Position numbers and translations under genes: made by a program. The notes below the pieces were generated by a model. The model made no database searches. It was given only the letters and a program-made list of their open reading frames with translations, and was not told where the DNA came from. From assembly GCA_018814305.1 (NCBI GenBank), contig JAHJAA010000004.1, positions 1 through 44,338 of the forward strand: 44,338 nucleotides of DNA. The letters run 5' to 3'. Source of the DNA: Pseudomonadota bacterium. GTDB lineage: Bacteria; Desulfobacterota; Desulfobulbia; Desulfobulbales; JAGXFP01. Positions 9,465 through 19,034 of the stretch are shown one piece after another (within the stretch, counting starts at the first letter, position 1; each line of letters opens with the position of its first letter).

Positions 9465-10430
9465 CTACCCTACCAGAATCCAGACATAGCTGCCATAGGC
9501 GGCAAGCATCATAAATCCGGACAAACGACTGACCTGCCCCCGAAATATAAGAAGCGGCAGCAGAAAGAGCATCAACCCGATCATCATCGGCAGATCACGG
9601 TAGAGGAGGTCACTACTCAAGGCGAAAGGACGCAGGGCGGCGGTGCCCCCCATGACCATCATCAGATTAAAGAGATTACTGCCGATAATATTGCCGATCA
9701 ATATTTCATTATGACCGCGACGGATTGCCGATAGCGATGAAGCCAACTCCGGCAGGGAGGTCCCCACCGCGGCAATGGTCAAACCGATGACCAACTCAGA
9801 AATCCCGACATGACGTGCAACATCCACCGCGCCGTCGATGAACAGATTTGAACCGTACGCCAACATGATCAAACCCGCAATCTGCAGCCCTATGATCATA
9901 AAATTCGACTCCCTCCCCACCACCTTGGGGAGATCGCTCAGTTCAGCAACTTCAAATCTCCCCCCCCCGAAACAGGACTGCACGGTATTCCAGATGAGAT
10001 ACGCAACCAGGGCAATCCCGATCCATCGATAAAAATAGCCGCCGACAACAACCAAGGCAATCAGGCAACTGACCCCCAATACCATGAACAACTCTTTCCT
10101 GATCCCGGCAAAATGGACCGGTACCGGTCGAATCAGGGCGGCAATCCCCAAGATCAGACCAATATTGGCAATATTACTGCCAATGACATTGCCGATCATG
10201 ATATCAGCGTGATCGGCGAAGGTGGCGACCAGGCTAACGAACAGCTCAGGCAACGAGGTCCCGAAGGCCACAACGGTCAATCCGACAACCATCGGCCGCA
10301 TCCCGTGGCGCAGGGCAAAACGGGATGCCCCTGAAACCAGAGCCTCACCCCCTCCGATCAATAGAATTAATCCGGCAATGAGGGCTACGAACGACAGGCC
10401 GAGAGACGCAAAATTCGGTTCATATTCCAT
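9465..10430 (-). CDS. Calcium/sodium antiporter of the CaCA family (YrbG-like)
   Basis: A 321-aa inner-membrane exchanger with about ten helices. The two inverted alpha-repeats are clear: G57-TSLPE with GNVIGSN (80-86), and G223-TSLPE with GNIIGSN (246-252). These ion-binding motifs define the Ca2+:cation antiporters. A hydrophilic loop lies between the halves at about 153-176. The ion couple (Na+ or K+ against Ca2+) cannot be read directly. It sits between an unrecognised gene and the aldolase/SDR gene, all leftward, with small gaps that allow co-transcription. Confidence 0.92.
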   Translation of the reverse strand: MEYEPNFASLGLSFVALIAGLILLIGGGEALVSGASRFALRHGMRPMVVGLTVVAFGTSLPELFVSLVATFADHADIMIGNVIGSNIANIGLILGIAALIRPVPVHFAGIRKELFMVLGVSCLIALVVVGGYFYRWIGIALVAYLIWNTVQSCFGGGRFEVAELSDLPKVVGRESNFMIIGLQIAGLIMLAYGSNLFIDGAVDVARHVGISELVIGLTIAAVGTSLPELASSLSAIRRGHNEILIGNIIGSNLFNLMMVMGGTAALRPFALSSDLLYRDLPMMIGLMLFLLPLLIFRGQVSRLSGFMMLAAYGSYVWILVG

Positions 10431-10500
10431 GTGAGTTCTTTACATAACAAATCAGGACAGGACGCACCGAAGGAACCTGGTGACGGCCGCAATGGGTGAA

Positions 10501-11259
10501 TTACGGAAAATTGCCAGAATGCACTTTCAGGGCTTCTTCCGCAAGCTTTTTCAAGGACCGTCGGATCCGGGTCAAAGGAATAAGGGGCGGGATCACCGGC
10601 AACTGGTGTTCAAGAGGATCCGGCGGCACCACCCTCAGTTTCCGTTCAAGCTCTTCATTACCCCGACCTTGGGGCGGGGGTTGAAAGTGAGATGCTGTTT
10701 GGCTTGGTTCGAGGTTCCTGAGGAAACCCATGATACTGCCGATATCATTTTTCCGATAAAACAATTTGATTTCCTCGTTGATGAATTCGCGGGTCTCCAG
10801 GAGCTCCCCATACTTCTCCCGATAATCATCAACATGGTCGACCAAAAGAGCATAACTCCCGAAAAACAAATTCGTAAACCGACCGGCCCGGGTCAGCCCT
10901 CGGCCCTTGATCCCCTCGAAGACCCGGGACTTGATAGTTGGCGAGCTGACCAGATACTCGTCATAAAAAATCTCCTCACGCAGTCCGGTCAAGGTTAAAA
11001 ATTCGTTGATCAGCCGCCGATCCCGAAGGATAATATAGATCCGCACCAGATCGAAACAGATCAATTGCTCGGAGGTCATGACATGACGTTGGATTTTTAA
11101 GGCCAGATCCTGTTTATCCTCTTCGATCAGTTTTCGAAAACCGAAATACCGCTCAGCGATTTCTCTTTTAATTTCATATGTCAGGACCCTGGAAATATCC
11201 ACATCCATGGCCACACCCGTATTTAGACGTATGGATAGCCGATGGTCATTGATCGCCAT
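10501..11259 (-). CDS. Hypothetical protein, 252 aa
   Basis: I do not recognise this protein. It is soluble, has no signal peptide, and is rich in charged helices (about 20-170), with repeated Arg/Glu-rich patches (DLVRIYIILRDRRLINEFL) and a Pro-rich linker near 195-230. ATG 11259 (MAINDHRLSIRL) has AAGGA upstream; a further in-frame ATG at 11337 lies in a repeat-like non-coding region and is less likely. It is first in a leftward run with a cation antiporter and an aldolase/SDR, which gives no clear hint of function. Confidence 0.7.
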   Translation of the reverse strand: MAINDHRLSIRLNTGVAMDVDISRVLTYEIKREIAERYFGFRKLIEEDKQDLALKIQRHVMTSEQLICFDLVRIYIILRDRRLINEFLTLTGLREEIFYDEYLVSSPTIKSRVFEGIKGRGLTRAGRFTNLFFGSYALLVDHVDDYREKYGELLETREFINEEIKLFYRKNDIGSIMGFLRNLEPSQTASHFQPPPQGRGNEELERKLRVVPPDPLEHQLPVIPPLIPLTRIRRSLKKLAEEALKVHSGNFP

Positions 11260-11314
11260 CGTTCTTTTTCCTTGACACTCTACCCTTTTTGATTGAACAA
11301 ATGCAATCTGTGTC

Positions 11315-11467
11315 GTAACTATCCAGCTGCACTCCATCTGCGCTCGATTCGGCCTTCCAGCATACCGATGTATAGCTGAAAGACCTCATTGAGCGCACCT
11401 GAAGCACATCTGAACAGTTACATTCCGGTGGTTTTTGGTCATTTCCGGCATTAAGCTGGATAATTAC
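11315..11467. repeat. MITE-like inverted-repeat unit or insertion-sequence remnant
   Basis: The outer ends (11315-11328 and 11454-11467) are inverted copies built on AACTATCCAGCT and AGCTGGATAATT, with 1-2 mismatches. Inside, GCGCTC and GAGCGC and an imperfect CTTCCAGC/GCTGAAAG pair form further nested complementarity. No ORF longer than about 40 codons lies within. It fills most of the gap between the divergent 252-aa gene and dnaG. The size (about 150 bp) and symmetry suggest a miniature element or the fused ends of a lost insertion sequence. Confidence 0.4.
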
Positions 11468-11555
11468 TCTGTGTCAACCATTCCTCCGGGAATCTTATAT
11501 CGATAATTTACCATCCCCGGTCCCCTTCAGGGACCATACGCTCATATCGAGGACA

Positions 11556-13352
11556 ATGACCGCTTCATCATTCCAGGAAAACGCCGTCCAACAGGTCAAG
11601 GATGCCGCCAATATCGTTGAGATTGTCGGTGAACACGTCCAATTGAAAAAAGCAGGTGCCACGTACAAAGGCCTCTGTCCCTTCCATGGGGAAAAAACCC
11701 CCTCCTTCAATGTCAATCCGAACCGTAATTCGTATCACTGCTTTGGATGCAGCGAGGGTGGGGACGTCATCGATTTCTATATGAAGTATCATAACGTGAC
11801 CTTCCCCGAAGCCCTCAAGGCCCTGGCCCAACGGTACGGAATCGTCCTTCCTGAAAAGGCCCTTTCCCATGAAGAACGAGCCCGGGCCAATCGAAGAACC
11901 GACCTCTATACTGTTCTTCAGGATGCCACCCTGGTTTTCCATACCCTATTGCTGGACGATCCCCGGGCGGCCGGGGCTCGAAAATACCTGGAGGACCGCG
12001 AGATCCCCGACAACGTCATCAGGGATTTTCAACTGGGGTATGCTCCCGACAGTTGGGACCTCCTTGTCCGCCGCTATACTAAACCGGAACAGCTCGATTT
12101 GGCCACAGAGGCTGGCCTTCTGGTAAAAAAAGACCAGGGAGGCTGGTTTGACCGATTCCGCAATCGCCTGCTCTGTCCGATCATGACCACGACCGGACAG
12201 GTGGCTGGATTCAGCGGCCGGATTCTCGGAGACGGCCAACCCAAATATCTAAATTCTTCTGAAAACCAGGTCTATGACAAAAGCAGCCTGCTCTTTGGTC
12301 TCTTTCAAAACCGCAAATCCATCAGAGAGCATGATTGCTGTATTCTAGTCGAAGGCAATTTTGACCTGTTGGCCATGGCTGCCAAGGGCTTAAACTATGC
12401 CGCCGCCCCCCTGGGTACAGCCCTCACCCGGAAACAGATCCGGACCATCAAGGGCTATGCCGGAAAAATCATTCTCCTCTTTGACGGCGATCAGGCCGGC
12501 ATGAAAGCCGCCGGACGGTCCGTGCCTCTCTTTCTGGCCGAACAGGTAGACGCCAGGATCTGCCTACTGCCCGAGGGAGAAGATCCGGACAGTTTTGTTC
12601 GTCGCCATGGACCTGAGCGCCTCACCAAGATACTTGAAAACTCCATGGCACTCCCCGAGTACCTGTTCCAGCGCTGGGCAAAACTATACGGCCTGGGACT
12701 CACCGGCAAAGGCAAAATAGTTACGGAACTTCAGACTCTGGCCAAAGACCTTGATGACAGCCATGCCCAGAAGACCGTTTTCCTGGCCCATTTCAGCCAG
12801 AAACTTGGAATCCCATTGGATCGCCTGACCACCACAACCAAAGCGAGTCACCCTTCGCCTCCAACCGGCGACAACCGGGGCGTTTCTCAACTCAAAACCA
12901 CGACTTTCACCCTGCCACTCAAGCAAAAACAGTTGCTTGAATTTTTAATTATTTTCCCAGAATACTTGCAAAAATTCAGAGAAGCTGGCATTGAACAAGT
13001 AATCACCAGTCAGGCGGGCAAAAAAATTCTGAGCAATTTGATTGCTTTAAAATCCGAGGGGGCTTTGGAACCGGAACGCCTGCTGGACCTTGTAGAAGGG
13101 GCGGAAAGATCCTTCATTTCCAGACTTCTGGTGGCGTCACCTGATTACTCTGATGAGGAAAGGGAAAAACAGGCCGTCGAAAAACTGGACTGGCTCGAAA
13201 AAAATCGCTTCAAGATCCTGCAACAGGACCTCACCCAACGCATTGATGAGGCCCAGAAGACCGGGAACATCCCTCTTTGCCTGGAACTGATTGCCCGAAA
13301 AAAGGCTCTGAAGGAAACGATTCAGCACGGCGACCAGGAACCTGAAGCGTAA
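11556..13352 (+). CDS. dnaG: DNA primase
   Basis: A 598-aa replication primase that makes RNA primers for DnaB-driven forks. The CHC2 zinc ribbon is C41, H44, C62, C65 (CPFHGEKTPSF, YHCFGC). The RNA-polymerase core with TOPRIM motif spans about 125-370, with E266 (VEGNFD in place of the common EGYMD), D310 and D312 (LFDGDQAG). The C-terminal third, which binds DnaB, is divergent as usual. ATG 11556 has GAGGA nearby. It is followed 21 bases later by rpoD, the ancestral macromolecular-synthesis order without rpsU. Confidence 0.97.
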   Translation: MTASSFQENAVQQVKDAANIVEIVGEHVQLKKAGATYKGLCPFHGEKTPSFNVNPNRNSYHCFGCSEGGDVIDFYMKYHNVTFPEALKALAQRYGIVLPEKALSHEERARANRRTDLYTVLQDATLVFHTLLLDDPRAAGARKYLEDREIPDNVIRDFQLGYAPDSWDLLVRRYTKPEQLDLATEAGLLVKKDQGGWFDRFRNRLLCPIMTTTGQVAGFSGRILGDGQPKYLNSSENQVYDKSSLLFGLFQNRKSIREHDCCILVEGNFDLLAMAAKGLNYAAAPLGTALTRKQIRTIKGYAGKIILLFDGDQAGMKAAGRSVPLFLAEQVDARICLLPEGEDPDSFVRRHGPERLTKILENSMALPEYLFQRWAKLYGLGLTGKGKIVTELQTLAKDLDDSHAQKTVFLAHFSQKLGIPLDRLTTTTKASHPSPPTGDNRGVSQLKTTTFTLPLKQKQLLEFLIIFPEYLQKFREAGIEQVITSQAGKKILSNLIALKSEGALEPERLLDLVEGAERSFISRLLVASPDYSDEEREKQAVEKLDWLEKNRFKILQQDLTQRIDEAQKTGNIPLCLELIARKKALKETIQHGDQEPEA

Positions 13353-13373
13353 CATTTTTGTCGGAGTACCTCA

Positions 13374-14996
13374 GTGGCAGGCGACAAATCAACCAAAAGA
13401 GATAATAGAAAGTCTTCCAGGCATAGGCGCCTTGAGCCTGAGCCGTTGAACATCGACGATCAAAACGATGACACGAGCTGGGACGACGATGACGAATTTT
13501 CGCTGGAAAACCCTGATAAACTATCCAGTTCCATGGGGGATGATAGTGAATTCGGTGATGACCTCGCGGACAGTATAAACCGTGGTCAGATAGACGGTCT
13601 CGATTATATCACCCCTGAGAACCTTGACCCGGTCAAGGTGTATCTCCGAGAAATGGGCTCCGTCTCCCTGCTCTCTTCCAAGCAGGAGATCGAACTCGCC
13701 AAACAAATCGAAAAGGGCGAACGCCTTGTTCAAAGTGTGGTAATCGCAACACCTATCGCCCTGGCTTTTCTCAAAAAAATCGTTACCGAACTCAAAGACC
13801 AGAACCTTGCCATCTCAGATGTTCTTCGCGGCATCAATGACGCCGATCCAAAAGTCGCAGATGAAATACGGGAACGGTTCATCTGGCAGATTTCCGAGGC
13901 CGAGCGCCTGGAACGGGAAATGGTCGCCTTCCGGAAAGACCTCTTTCAACCGGACATCGACCAGGAATCCTTCATGAAGGCAATCATCCGGATTGAGCGG
14001 AATGAAAATGCGGTGATCCGACTATTTCAGGATGACCGCATTCACCAAAAATATATTGAAGATATTGTAAAGAAGGTACGAAAACTCGCAAAGATCATGG
14101 AAGAAGCCCACAACCGGGCGGAAAAAGAGAAGGAAGGCTCGGCAAACACTGTGTCTCATCCAACCGCTGACGAGTTGCGCCTTCATATGATAGAAAGCAA
14201 ACACGGCATTGACTATGATGCCCTGGAAAAAATCATTGAAAAAGTCAACCTTGGCCACGACTCCATCCGCCAGGCAAAAAACTGCTTGGTCCAGGCCAAT
14301 CTTCGACTCGTCGTCAGCATTGCCAAGAAATACGCCAATCGAGGGCTTCAGTTACTTGACCTCATCCAGGAAGGCAATATCGGGTTGATGAAGGCTGTGG
14401 AAAAATTCGAGTACCGCCGAGGCTATAAGTTCAGTACCTACGCAACCTGGTGGATTCGTCAAGGTATTACCCGGGCCATCGCCGACCAGGGTAAGACCAT
14501 CCGTATCCCGGTGCACATGATCGATACCATTAATCGCCTGCTCAAATCTTCAAAGAAACTCTATCGCGACAATGGCCAGGAACCGGATCCAGCCGAACTG
14601 GCCAAAGAACTTGATATTGATGTGGAAAAGGTAAAAGCCATTCTAAAAATCGCCAAGGAGCCGATTTCTCTGGACGCCCCGATCGGAAGCGGCGAGGATA
14701 GCTTTCTGGCCGACTTTATCGAAGACGAAGACTCTGTGTCGCCACAGGAAGCCACAATGCAGAATAGTCTGCGCAAGAGCCTTGATACAGTTCTTGCCAC
14801 TTTGACCCCACGCGAAGAGAGTATTTTACGGATGCGTTTCGGCATTGATACTGAAGTCGACCTGACCCTTGAAGAAGTTGGGCGGAACTTCTCGGTTACC
14901 AGAGAAAGGATCCGGCAAATCGAAGCCAAGGCCATCAAAAAGCTCAAACACCCAAACCGGAAGATGCTGCTGGCTAGTTTTGATGAGGATCGCTAA
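13374..14996 (+). CDS. rpoD: RNA polymerase primary sigma factor (sigma70)
   Basis: A 540-aa housekeeping sigma factor. The N-terminus is short and very acidic (DDDDEF near 37-42). Region 1.2 starts at [13 protein letters not shown] (85-97). A non-conserved insert covers about 115-265. Regions 2.1-2.4 span about 307-370 ([27 protein letters not shown]), region 3 about 375-450, and region 4 ends with [20 protein letters not shown] (498-517). The start is GTG 13374, with GGAG about 10 bases upstream. Co-transcription with dnaG is likely. It reads the TTGACA/TATAAT-like promoters noted in this window. Confidence 0.97.
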   Translation: MAGDKSTKRDNRKSSRHRRLEPEPLNIDDQNDDTSWDDDDEFSLENPDKLSSSMGDDSEFGDDLADSINRGQIDGLDYITPENLDPVKVYLREMGSVSLLSSKQEIELAKQIEKGERLVQSVVIATPIALAFLKKIVTELKDQNLAISDVLRGINDADPKVADEIRERFIWQISEAERLEREMVAFRKDLFQPDIDQESFMKAIIRIERNENAVIRLFQDDRIHQKYIEDIVKKVRKLAKIMEEAHNRAEKEKEGSANTVSHPTADELRLHMIESKHGIDYDALEKIIEKVNLGHDSIRQAKNCLVQANLRLVVSIAKKYANRGLQLLDLIQEGNIGLMKAVEKFEYRRGYKFSTYATWWIRQGITRAIADQGKTIRIPVHMIDTINRLLKSSKKLYRDNGQEPDPAELAKELDIDVEKVKAILKIAKEPISLDAPIGSGEDSFLADFIEDEDSVSPQEATMQNSLRKSLDTVLATLTPREESILRMRFGIDTEVDLTLEEVGRNFSVTRERIRQIEAKAIKKLKHPNRKMLLASFDEDR

Positions 14997-15259
14997 CGTC
15001 CGTCCAAAGTTTATGGCGATGGTCTTGCTGACTCCTGCGCAGCCATTCTCTTTTCCCATGCAATACAGGCTCCGACAGTTGAAGAGTCTAATGCAAACCC
15101 CTCATATAATTACCAACCATCTTTCGCGGCGCTCATCCCGCCAAGCTCCCCCGGCAAGAGACTGGTACCAAGTGCTTCCTCTATAAATTGTGACAAATTT
15201 CCACCCGTATCCAAAACGCTTAGCTTCCCGCATCCGAAGACTGAAAACCAAGAAATTTA
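14997..15259. other. Intergenic region without recognisable genes
   Basis: Between rpoD and the dprA promoter I see no gene, no tRNA and no strong terminator. Open frames here are short and run over neighbouring genes. Confidence 0.5.
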
Positions 15260-15287
15260 TTGACACGGGGAAACCGTGCTATATAGT
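15260..15287 (+). promoter_or_regulatory. Sigma70 promoter of dprA
   Basis: TTGACA (15260-15265), a 16-nt spacer and TATAGT (15282-15287). The predicted start near 15294 leaves a leader of about 40 nt before the dprA ATG. It is one of the best promoter matches in the window. Confidence 0.75.
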
Positions 15288-15334
15288 TTTGCCTGTTTTT
15301 ATCATCGGAATACATCCGGACCATTGGAACCATC

Positions 15335-16459
15335 ATGACAGACCCTGCAGACTGGCTGACCCTCGCTCTGACCCCAGGGCTTGGTCCGGTCGGATGTAAA
15401 ATTTTACTCGAACACTTCGTTACCCCCGAGGCAATATTCACTGCTTCCCGGCAAGCGTTGGGGGCGGTGAAAGGCCTCTCTAAATCAGTGATTGGGGCGA
15501 TCGGTCATGATGCGCCAAGAAAGGCAGCCACCCTTGAATTAGCCAAAATAAAGCAAGAAGGGATCACCCTGCTGGGCCTGGATGATCCGGCATACCCCCC
15601 CTTGTTACGTACAATACATGACCCACCAATGGCTCTGTATGTAAAAGGGGATCCCGAGATTTTATCACAGCCGACGGTTGGACTGGTTGGCTCCAGGGCT
15701 GCCAGTTCCTACGGATTGGAGATGGCGACTCTTCTTGGCCGCCAACTGGCCAGGGCTGGATATACCACAGTCAGCGGCTTAGCTCTCGGTATAGATACCG
15801 CTGTCCACAAGGGCAGCCTGCAAGATGGAGGAACCTCCATTGCGGTGCTTGGATGCGGTGTAGATGTGGTCTATCCCCGCCAAAACGAAGCGCTTTTCCT
15901 CGCCATTGCCCGAACCGGCGCCGTTGTTTCTGAGTATCCCTTGGGGACCAAACCCGAAGGTTTTCGTTTTCCGGCGCGAAATCGAATTATCAGTGGACTC
16001 TCCTTGGGTGTCGTCGTTGTTGAGGCGACAAGACGTTCGGGCTCCCTTATCACGGCGAATCTGGCTTTAGAGCAGGGAAGAGAGGTTTTTGCAATACCAG
16101 GCAGGATGGATTCAATTAAAAGTGAAGGTGCCCATCGGTTACTCCAGGAAGGCGCTAAACTGATCATGAATTCGGCTGATATTCTTCGAGAATTACCGCC
16201 CTCCGATGGTCTTTGCCGGATAAAAAAACCGGCAACAGACGCTTCTGTTATCCGCCAGGAAGAAGTGGTCAGCCCAGGGGAGCAACAAATTTTAGCATGT
16301 CTCGAGGTTTATCCCCAAGGAATCGACGAAATAATCGCCAACAGCGGTTTCCGGGTCCAACAGGTCAACGAATTTTTACTCTTGTTGGAGCTTAAAGGGT
16401 TATGCGAATCCCTCCCCGGCCATCTCTATCGCAAGACCTGCAGCGTCGATCAACAATAA
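15335..16459 (+). CDS. dprA: DNA-processing protein DprA/Smf
   Basis: A 374-aa cytoplasmic single-strand-DNA-binding protein that loads RecA during natural transformation. Residues about 5-70 form the SAM/HhH-like N-domain. About 75-290 form the Rossmann-like core with GSRAASSYG (119-127), SGLALGID (147-154), FPARNRIISGL (212-222) and SGSLITA (235-241). The C-terminal part (about 310-370) is the winged-helix DprA domain. It is full length. It has its own strong promoter and is followed by topA, a frequent dprA-topA neighbourhood. Confidence 0.95.
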   Translation: MTDPADWLTLALTPGLGPVGCKILLEHFVTPEAIFTASRQALGAVKGLSKSVIGAIGHDAPRKAATLELAKIKQEGITLLGLDDPAYPPLLRTIHDPPMALYVKGDPEILSQPTVGLVGSRAASSYGLEMATLLGRQLARAGYTTVSGLALGIDTAVHKGSLQDGGTSIAVLGCGVDVVYPRQNEALFLAIARTGAVVSEYPLGTKPEGFRFPARNRIISGLSLGVVVVEATRRSGSLITANLALEQGREVFAIPGRMDSIKSEGAHRLLQEGAKLIMNSADILRELPPSDGLCRIKKPATDASVIRQEEVVSPGEQQILACLEVYPQGIDEIIANSGFRVQQVNEFLLLLELKGLCESLPGHLYRKTCSVDQQ

Positions 16460-16528
16460 TGAACGATCGGACTGCATATACGTGCCCCGGATAACTCGAT
16501 GGACTGACTACACATTGAAACCAAAGCC

Positions 16529-16556
16529 TTGTCCACAATGATTATTATGATATAAA
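16529..16556 (+). promoter_or_regulatory. Sigma70 promoter of topA
   Basis: TTGTCC (16529-16534), a 16-nt spacer and TATAAA (16551-16556). The predicted start falls near 16563, at the foot of a hairpin, about 67 nt before the topA ATG. Confidence 0.6.
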
Positions 16557-16560
16557 TTCA

Positions 16561-16600
16561 GCACCTTTGACTTCCTTGCGGATTGAAGGAACTCCGGTGC
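16561..16600 (+). promoter_or_regulatory. Hairpin at the predicted 5' end of topA mRNA (or dprA terminator)
   Basis: GCACC (16561-16565) pairs with GGTGC (16596-16600), and TTCCTT (16572-16577) with AAGGAA (16586-16591), around an 8-nt loop. Because the predicted topA start is at its foot, it may stabilise or regulate the topA message. CCCTTTT follows some 9 bases later, so a weak dprA terminator is an alternative. Confidence 0.35.
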
Positions 16601-16629
16601 CCTGAGCCCTTTTACTTTGAGTTGAGGTT

Positions 16630-18921
16630 ATGACAAAATCCCTTATTATCGTTGAGTCTCCGGCCAAGGCCAGAACTCTTCAGCGTTATCTTGGCAAGTC
16701 CTTTACCGTTAAGGCCTCGGTCGGTCATATTCGTGACCTGCCGGTTAATACCTTAGGTGTTGATCTGGAAAACGATTTTGCCCCCCAGTATGTGACTATC
16801 CGAGGGAAGAGCAAAATTATCAATGACCTGAAAGCTTCAGCAAGAAAAGCTGACGAAATCTACCTGGCTCCTGACCCCGACCGAGAGGGCGAAGCAATTG
16901 CCTTTCATATTGCCCAATGCCTGGAGAATATCAAAAAACCCATCCATCGAGCCCTGTTTCATGAACTGACAAAAAAGGCTATTTTGGAAGCCATTAAACA
17001 ATCTTCGGAGTTAAATACCAAACTCTTCGAGGCCCAACAGGCCAGACGAATCCTGGATCGCCTGGTCGGCTATCAAATATCTCCTCTGCTTTGGGAAAAG
17101 GTTCGCCGTGGTCTAAGTGCCGGTCGTGTCCAATCGGTGGCCGTCCGGATGATCTGTGAACGAGATAGGGCGATTAAGGCATTTATTGAAGAAGAGTATT
17201 GGAGCATAACCACCATCCTTGAAGGAGCTGTCCCTCCCGAATTCACAGCTCAACTCGATACAATCTCCGGTAAAAAACTGTCCGCAAGACAACGGGTCGG
17301 TGATCAAAATCAGGCGGAATCAATCTGCCGTGAGCTTCAAACTACCGAATTCACGATCGCCGGGGTCGAGAAAAAAAGAAAAAAAAGGCATCCTGCTCCT
17401 CCCTTTATTACCAGTACCATGCAAATGGAGGCCAATCGCAAGCTCCGTTTTACCGCCAAAAAAACCATGACCCTTGCTCAACGCCTTTATGAGGGTATTG
17501 AACTTGGCAGTGAAGGTCCTACCGGGCTTATTACTTACATGCGTACTGACTCAACCAGAATCAGTAATGACGCCATTGCCTCCGCCCGCGAGTATATTTC
17601 CGGAGCATTCGGCAAAGACTTTCTGCCACCCCAACCCCTTATTTATAAAACCAAAAAATCGGCCCAGGATGCCCATGAGGCGGTCCGTCCAACCGATATC
17701 AACAATACCCCTGAGCAGATGGCCGCCTTTCTAGACAAAGACATGCTGGCCCTCTATTCATTGATCTGGAAACGATTTGTAGCTTGTCAGATGTCTTCGG
17801 CCGAATACGACCAGACCACCATTAAGGTCAACGCCGGCATCTACGGTTTAAAAACCACCGGCTCAGTGATGCGGTTTCTCGGCTTTATGAAACTGTACGT
17901 GGAAAGCGAGGATGATCAACCAAAAGAAGAAGGTCCGGCCAATGGCGGCGATGCTAATGAGGCGATCCTACCCGATCTGAAAACCGGGGACCTGGTCCGC
18001 CTTAATAAAATTACCCCGGCCCAACATTTCACTCAGCCTCCGCCTTATTACACGGAAGCAACCCTGGTTAAGGCCCTTGAAGAAAACGGCGTTGGCCGAC
18101 CAAGCACCTATGCCTCAATTATTTCAACAATCCAGGATAAGGAATACGTTACCCTGAACAAACGCCGGTTTGAGCCAACCGATCTCGGCCTTCTGGTCAA
18201 CGACCTTCTCGTTGAACATTTCCCAAAGATTCTTGAGGTTGAATTTACCGCTGAGATGGAAAAACAGTTGGATCAAGTCGAGGAAGGGACCCGGGAATGG
18301 CGTCAGATCCTCAGGGAATTTTATGGACCTTTCCTGGAAACATTGACCAAGGCCCGTCTGGAGATGAAATCGGTAAAAAAAACCACCATCCCAACCGACA
18401 TCCCCTGTTCCATTTGCGAGGGGAAAATGGTCATCCGCTGGGGCCGAAACGGAGAATTTCTGGCGTGTGAAAAGTTCCCGGAGTGCAAGAACACCCGCGA
18501 TTTCACCAAGGATGCCGAGGGAAAGGTAATTCCGGTCGACCGCCTGGAACCGGAGGCGACCAACGAGACCTGTGAAAAATGCGGGCTGCCAATGGTCTAC
18601 AAGCAGGGGCGCTACGGAAAATTTCTTGCCTGTTCCGGTTACCCGGCTTGTCGTCACATCAAGGCGCAGACCACCGGGGTCTCCTGCCCTGAACCGGGAT
18701 GCACCGGTGAACTCGTTCAAAAAATCTCCAAACGAGGCAAGGTCTTTTACAGTTGCAGTCGTTATCCCAAATGCACATACGCAATTTGGGATAAGCCGAT
18801 CAACGAACCATGCCCGCTATGCAACTCCCCATTTCTCGTGGAAAGCAATACAAAAAAAGACGGTCACCGACTTAAATGCCCTGTGACAACGTGCACCTAT
18901 TTCCGAGACATTGACGAATAA
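16630..18921 (+). CDS. topA: DNA topoisomerase I (type IA)
   Basis: A 763-aa enzyme that relaxes negative supercoils by single-strand passage. The TOPRIM domain has E9 (IVESPAKA) and D82, D84, E86 (PDPDREGEA). The active-site tyrosine is Y303 (GLITYMRTDSTRI). The C-terminal region from about 595 carries four Cys4 zinc-ribbon repeats (CSIC...CEKFPEC, CEKC...CSGYPAC, CPEPGC...CSRYPKC, CPLC...CPVTTC), a common number for proteobacterial TopA. ATG 16630 has GAGG 2-3 bases upstream. It is full length. Confidence 0.97.
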   Translation: MTKSLIIVESPAKARTLQRYLGKSFTVKASVGHIRDLPVNTLGVDLENDFAPQYVTIRGKSKIINDLKASARKADEIYLAPDPDREGEAIAFHIAQCLENIKKPIHRALFHELTKKAILEAIKQSSELNTKLFEAQQARRILDRLVGYQISPLLWEKVRRGLSAGRVQSVAVRMICERDRAIKAFIEEEYWSITTILEGAVPPEFTAQLDTISGKKLSARQRVGDQNQAESICRELQTTEFTIAGVEKKRKKRHPAPPFITSTMQMEANRKLRFTAKKTMTLAQRLYEGIELGSEGPTGLITYMRTDSTRISNDAIASAREYISGAFGKDFLPPQPLIYKTKKSAQDAHEAVRPTDINNTPEQMAAFLDKDMLALYSLIWKRFVACQMSSAEYDQTTIKVNAGIYGLKTTGSVMRFLGFMKLYVESEDDQPKEEGPANGGDANEAILPDLKTGDLVRLNKITPAQHFTQPPPYYTEATLVKALEENGVGRPSTYASIISTIQDKEYVTLNKRRFEPTDLGLLVNDLLVEHFPKILEVEFTAEMEKQLDQVEEGTREWRQILREFYGPFLETLTKARLEMKSVKKTTIPTDIPCSICEGKMVIRWGRNGEFLACEKFPECKNTRDFTKDAEGKVIPVDRLEPEATNETCEKCGLPMVYKQGRYGKFLACSGYPACRHIKAQTTGVSCPEPGCTGELVQKISKRGKVFYSCSRYPKCTYAIWDKPINEPCPLCNSPFLVESNTKKDGHRLKCPVTTCTYFRDIDE

Positions 18922-18966
18922 TGAGGCCATGCGATCAGAAAACAATCCTGCCATTAAATAAAAAAT

Positions 18967-18994
18967 TCAAGTCCAGGGAGATTTGGGCCGATAT
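18967..18994 (+). promoter_or_regulatory. Sigma28 (FliA)-type promoter
   Basis: TCAAGTCC (18967-18974), a 12-nt spacer and GCCGATAT (18987-18994), which differs at one base from the flagellar sigma28 -10 consensus GCCGATAA. It lies 40 bases before the ATG of a flagellar rod-like gene, which is the target expected for FliA. TCAAG-type -35 elements are known for FliA promoters in several Gram-negative bacteria. Confidence 0.65.
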
Positions 18995-19034
18995 AACTAT
19001 TGGGAGACTTTATTAGACGAATCGGAGGCAGATT

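Noticed and set aside
8819-9514. Plus-strand open frame of 231 codons
   Set aside because: Lies antisense over the aldolase N-terminus and the end of the antiporter gene; no domain or start signal.
14997-15259. Possible tRNA or small RNA between rpoD and dprA
   Set aside because: No cloverleaf, T-loop (GGTTCGAATCC-like) or CCA end found; no convincing hairpin series.
18124-18720. Minus-strand open frame of 198 codons
   Set aside because: Antisense to the topA C-terminal zinc-ribbon region; no independent evidence.
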